From assembly GCF_000258495.1 (NCBI RefSeq), contig NZ_AJLG01000038.1, positions 1 to 33,188 of the forward strand: 33,188 nt of DNA, in the 5' to 3' direction. Within the stretch, counting starts at the first letter, position 1. The number at the start of each line of letters is the position of its first letter. The notes below the pieces were generated by a model that was given only the letters and a program-made list of their open reading frames with translations, searched no databases and was not told the DNA's origin. Shown one piece after another: positions 31,555 through 33,188 of the stretch. The translations under genes were made by a program, and so were the position numbers. The stretch comes from Pedobacter agri PB92. GTDB taxonomy: Bacteria > Bacteroidota > Bacteroidia > Sphingobacteriales > Sphingobacteriaceae.

Positions 31555-31711
31555 GCCTAAGTTATATGTGTTTTGGCTAAATCAAAACCAGATTAAGCTA
31601 AATTTCTACAATGAAATTGATTGAATTTTGTGTGGTGATCGGATGAGGCATGCAGCTTAATTTCATCCATCACTCATATTAATCTAGTTTAAAAATTAAA
31701 AGTAATCAACT

Positions 31712-32605
31712 ATGAAAGTTTTTGTAACAGGGGCAACCGGATTTGTGGGTTCGGCAGTAGTAAAGGAATTGATTCATGCTGGTCATGAGGTTCTAGGCCT
31801 CGCCCGAAACGAAAAGGCTGAGCAGGCCCTCCTAGCGGCAGGCGCTGAGGTACATAAAGGCGATCTTGAAGACCTGGAAAGTTTAAGGCAAGGGGCAAAA
31901 GCTGCCGATGGTATTATACATGCCGGATTCATTCATGACTTTACCCGATTTGCAGCAGTTTGTGAAATTGATCGTATAGCGATAGAAACGATTGGTGATG
32001 CTATTATAGGAACTGACAAACCCTTTATTGTAACTTCAGGAACACTTGTGGTTAATCCAGGTCGCTTAGCAACCGAAGACATGTTGCCAAATTATAACGG
32101 TCAAAATCCACGACTGGCATCAGAAAAGGCGGTAGATGAGCTTGCTGAAAAAGATGTTCGGGTAGCAGTAGTTCGTTTGTCGCCATCTGTTCATGGAGAA
32201 GGTGATCATCACGGCTTTGTTCCAATGTTAATCAATATAGCACGAGAAAAAGGTTCTTCCGCCTATGTAGGCAATGGAGAAAACCAATGGACTGGAGTCC
32301 ATCGACTCGATGCCGCTAAGCTTTACAGGCTAGCTTTAGAACAGGCCACACCTGGTGCCCGTTATCATGGGGTTGCTGAAGAATCGATCACGCTTAAATC
32401 GATAGCAGAGGCTATTGGTAAACAACTCAATTTACCGGTGGTGGCTAAATCAGGGGATGAGGTAACTGAACATTTTGGTTGGTTTGAACATTTCGTAAGT
32501 GTTGATGGGCCTGCATCCGGGCAATTGACTCGTAAGCGCTTAAATTGGAAGCCTACTCATCCTGATTTGATTCACGACTTGGAGAATGGAGTTTATTTTC
32601 AGTAA
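31712..32605 (+). CDS. Extended-type SDR/epimerase-like protein lacking the catalytic Tyr
   Basis: The 297-residue protein has the NAD(P) loop VTGATGFVGSAVV (residues 5-17) and later motifs VVRLSPSVHGEGDHHGFVPM and GNGENQWTGVHRLDAAKLYR. The normal YxxxK is replaced by LASEK (in NPRLASEK), so the catalytic Tyr is Leu. From memory this variant also occurs in actinobacterial and proteobacterial relatives. Base composition looks slightly richer in G and C than neighbouring genes. The enzymatic reaction is unknown. An AraC-type regulator gene follows 5 bp downstream and probably controls or is co-transcribed with it. Confidence 0.85.
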   Translation: MKVFVTGATGFVGSAVVKELIHAGHEVLGLARNEKAEQALLAAGAEVHKGDLEDLESLRQGAKAADGIIHAGFIHDFTRFAAVCEIDRIAIETIGDAIIGTDKPFIVTSGTLVVNPGRLATEDMLPNYNGQNPRLASEKAVDELAEKDVRVAVVRLSPSVHGEGDHHGFVPMLINIAREKGSSAYVGNGENQWTGVHRLDAAKLYRLALEQATPGARYHGVAEESITLKSIAEAIGKQLNLPVVAKSGDEVTEHFGWFEHFVSVDGPASGQLTRKRLNWKPTHPDLIHDLENGVYFQ

Positions 32606-32610
32606 ATTGT

Positions 32611-33188
32611 ATGATGGAAGTTTCAAACCGATATCGTTTTAAAACCATATCAGAATATCACAAACTTGCGGGACTGCCAAAGCCAGGGCATCCGCTGGTG
32701 AGTGTGGTAAATATGGAAGATGTGCGTATGCCGGTTACCGGCCGGTCGAAAACAATGATTTTTGATTTTTATTCCATTGCACTCAAACGTGTTCCCGATG
32801 CTAAAATTAAGTACGGGCAGCAAATAAGCGATTTTGATGATGGTGTGTTATTTTTTATGGCACCTGGCCAGGTTTTTACCGTTGAAATAAATGAAGATAA
32901 AGAACATCGCCCCACTGGATGGATGATTCTTTTTCACGCTGAATTGCTGTGGCACACACCATTGGCCAGAACAATTAAAAATTATGACTTTTTTGACTAT
33001 TCATTATTTGAAGCTTTACATGTTTCAGAAAATGAAGAAACTGTTCTGAATTCAATTGCTCAACTAATCAAAACTGAAACCAATAGCAATATTGATCGCT
33101 TTACTCAAAATGTGGTGATTGCGCAATTGGAACTCCTGCTTAATTATGCTCAACGTTTCTACGGGCGGCAGTTTATTACACGCAAAGC
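32611..33188 (+). CDS. AraC-family regulator, N-terminal part (cut by window end)
   Basis: An open frame from ATG 32611 (or 32614) runs off the window after 192 codons. The product starts MMEVSNRYRFKTISEYHKLA, contains DDGVLFFMAPGQVFTVE, WMILFHAELLWHTPLARTIK, NYDFFDYSLFEALHVSENEE and RFTQNVVIAQLELLLNYAQR, and reaches FYGRQFITRK. This is the cupin-like sensor region of a common Bacteroidota AraC family; the HTH lies beyond the window. It starts 5 bp after the SDR stop, implying co-transcription, and likely senses the compound the SDR acts on. Confidence 0.85.
   Translation, partial: MMEVSNRYRFKTISEYHKLAGLPKPGHPLVSVVNMEDVRMPVTGRSKTMIFDFYSIALKRVPDAKIKYGQQISDFDDGVLFFMAPGQVFTVEINEDKEHRPTGWMILFHAELLWHTPLARTIKNYDFFDYSLFEALHVSENEETVLNSIAQLIKTETNSNIDRFTQNVVIAQLELLLNYAQRFYGRQFITRK

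Overview
The window is a stretch of chromosome from a Bacteroidota bacterium, most likely Sphingobacteriaceae (Pedobacter-like). The grounds are a GldD-type gliding lipoprotein, promoters of the Bacteroidota form TAnnTTTG with few purine-rich Shine-Dalgarno sites, an SSS-symporter/xylA/xylB pentose operon, an E1-alpha/E2 pyruvate dehydrogenase pair, and AT-rich intergenic DNA with dispersed hairpin repeats. No rRNA, tRNA, CRISPR array, prophage or transposase gene was found. The assignment rests on protein resemblance and was not tested by a database search.

Layout. 0.1-3.9 kb (+): aroE, gldD, an MBL-fold hydrolase, a LolC/LolE-type permease and a small lipoprotein. 3.9-9.2 kb (-): a VOC protein, a multi-hairpin repeat, then the xylose operon xylB-xylA-symporter, with a LacI-type palindrome over its promoter. 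9.4-12.1 kb (+): CsaA-like protein, tadA, Mn-type superoxide dismutase and two small envelope proteins. 12.1-14.0 kb (-): oxyR with a 15-bp dyad around its promoter, and GDP-L-fucose synthase. 14.1-16.6 kb (+): trmB, an alkyltransferase-like protein, an AhpD-like protein, a four-helix-bundle gene enclosed by inverted heptamer arrays, and tag. 16.6-20.8 kb: a Gly-rich secreted protein (-), polA and a small basic exported protein (+). 20.9-23.9 kb (-): UPF0173 hydrolase, YbaB, serine hydrolase and cupin. 24.1-24.5 kb (+): a GxxExxY gene between inverted CGCAGATT repeats. 24.6-27.3 kb (-): aceF and pdhA. 27.3-28.3 kb is gene-free. 28.3-33.2 kb (mostly +): NlpC/P60 peptidase, CapA-like protein, small membrane proteins, SPFH protein, an SDR protein and a cut-off AraC regulator.

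Three things stand out. First, two solitary accessory genes (four-helix bundle and GxxExxY) each sit between inverted arrays of short repeats; in the first case the arrays extend into the coding ends of both neighbouring genes. Second, two intergenic regions hold the same structured element (AGCCC ... hairpin ... GGGC), which resembles my recollection of the Flavo-1 RNA motif; a third region may be related. Third, three conserved genes (xylA, the GDP-fucose synthase gene and aceF) are each broken by one extra base in an A/T homopolymer. That pattern points to sequence error rather than three real pseudogenes.

Functionally the window mixes central metabolism (pyruvate dehydrogenase, xylose entry, shikimate), oxidative stress (superoxide dismutase, OxyR, AhpD-like), alkylation repair (ATL, Tag) and envelope functions.
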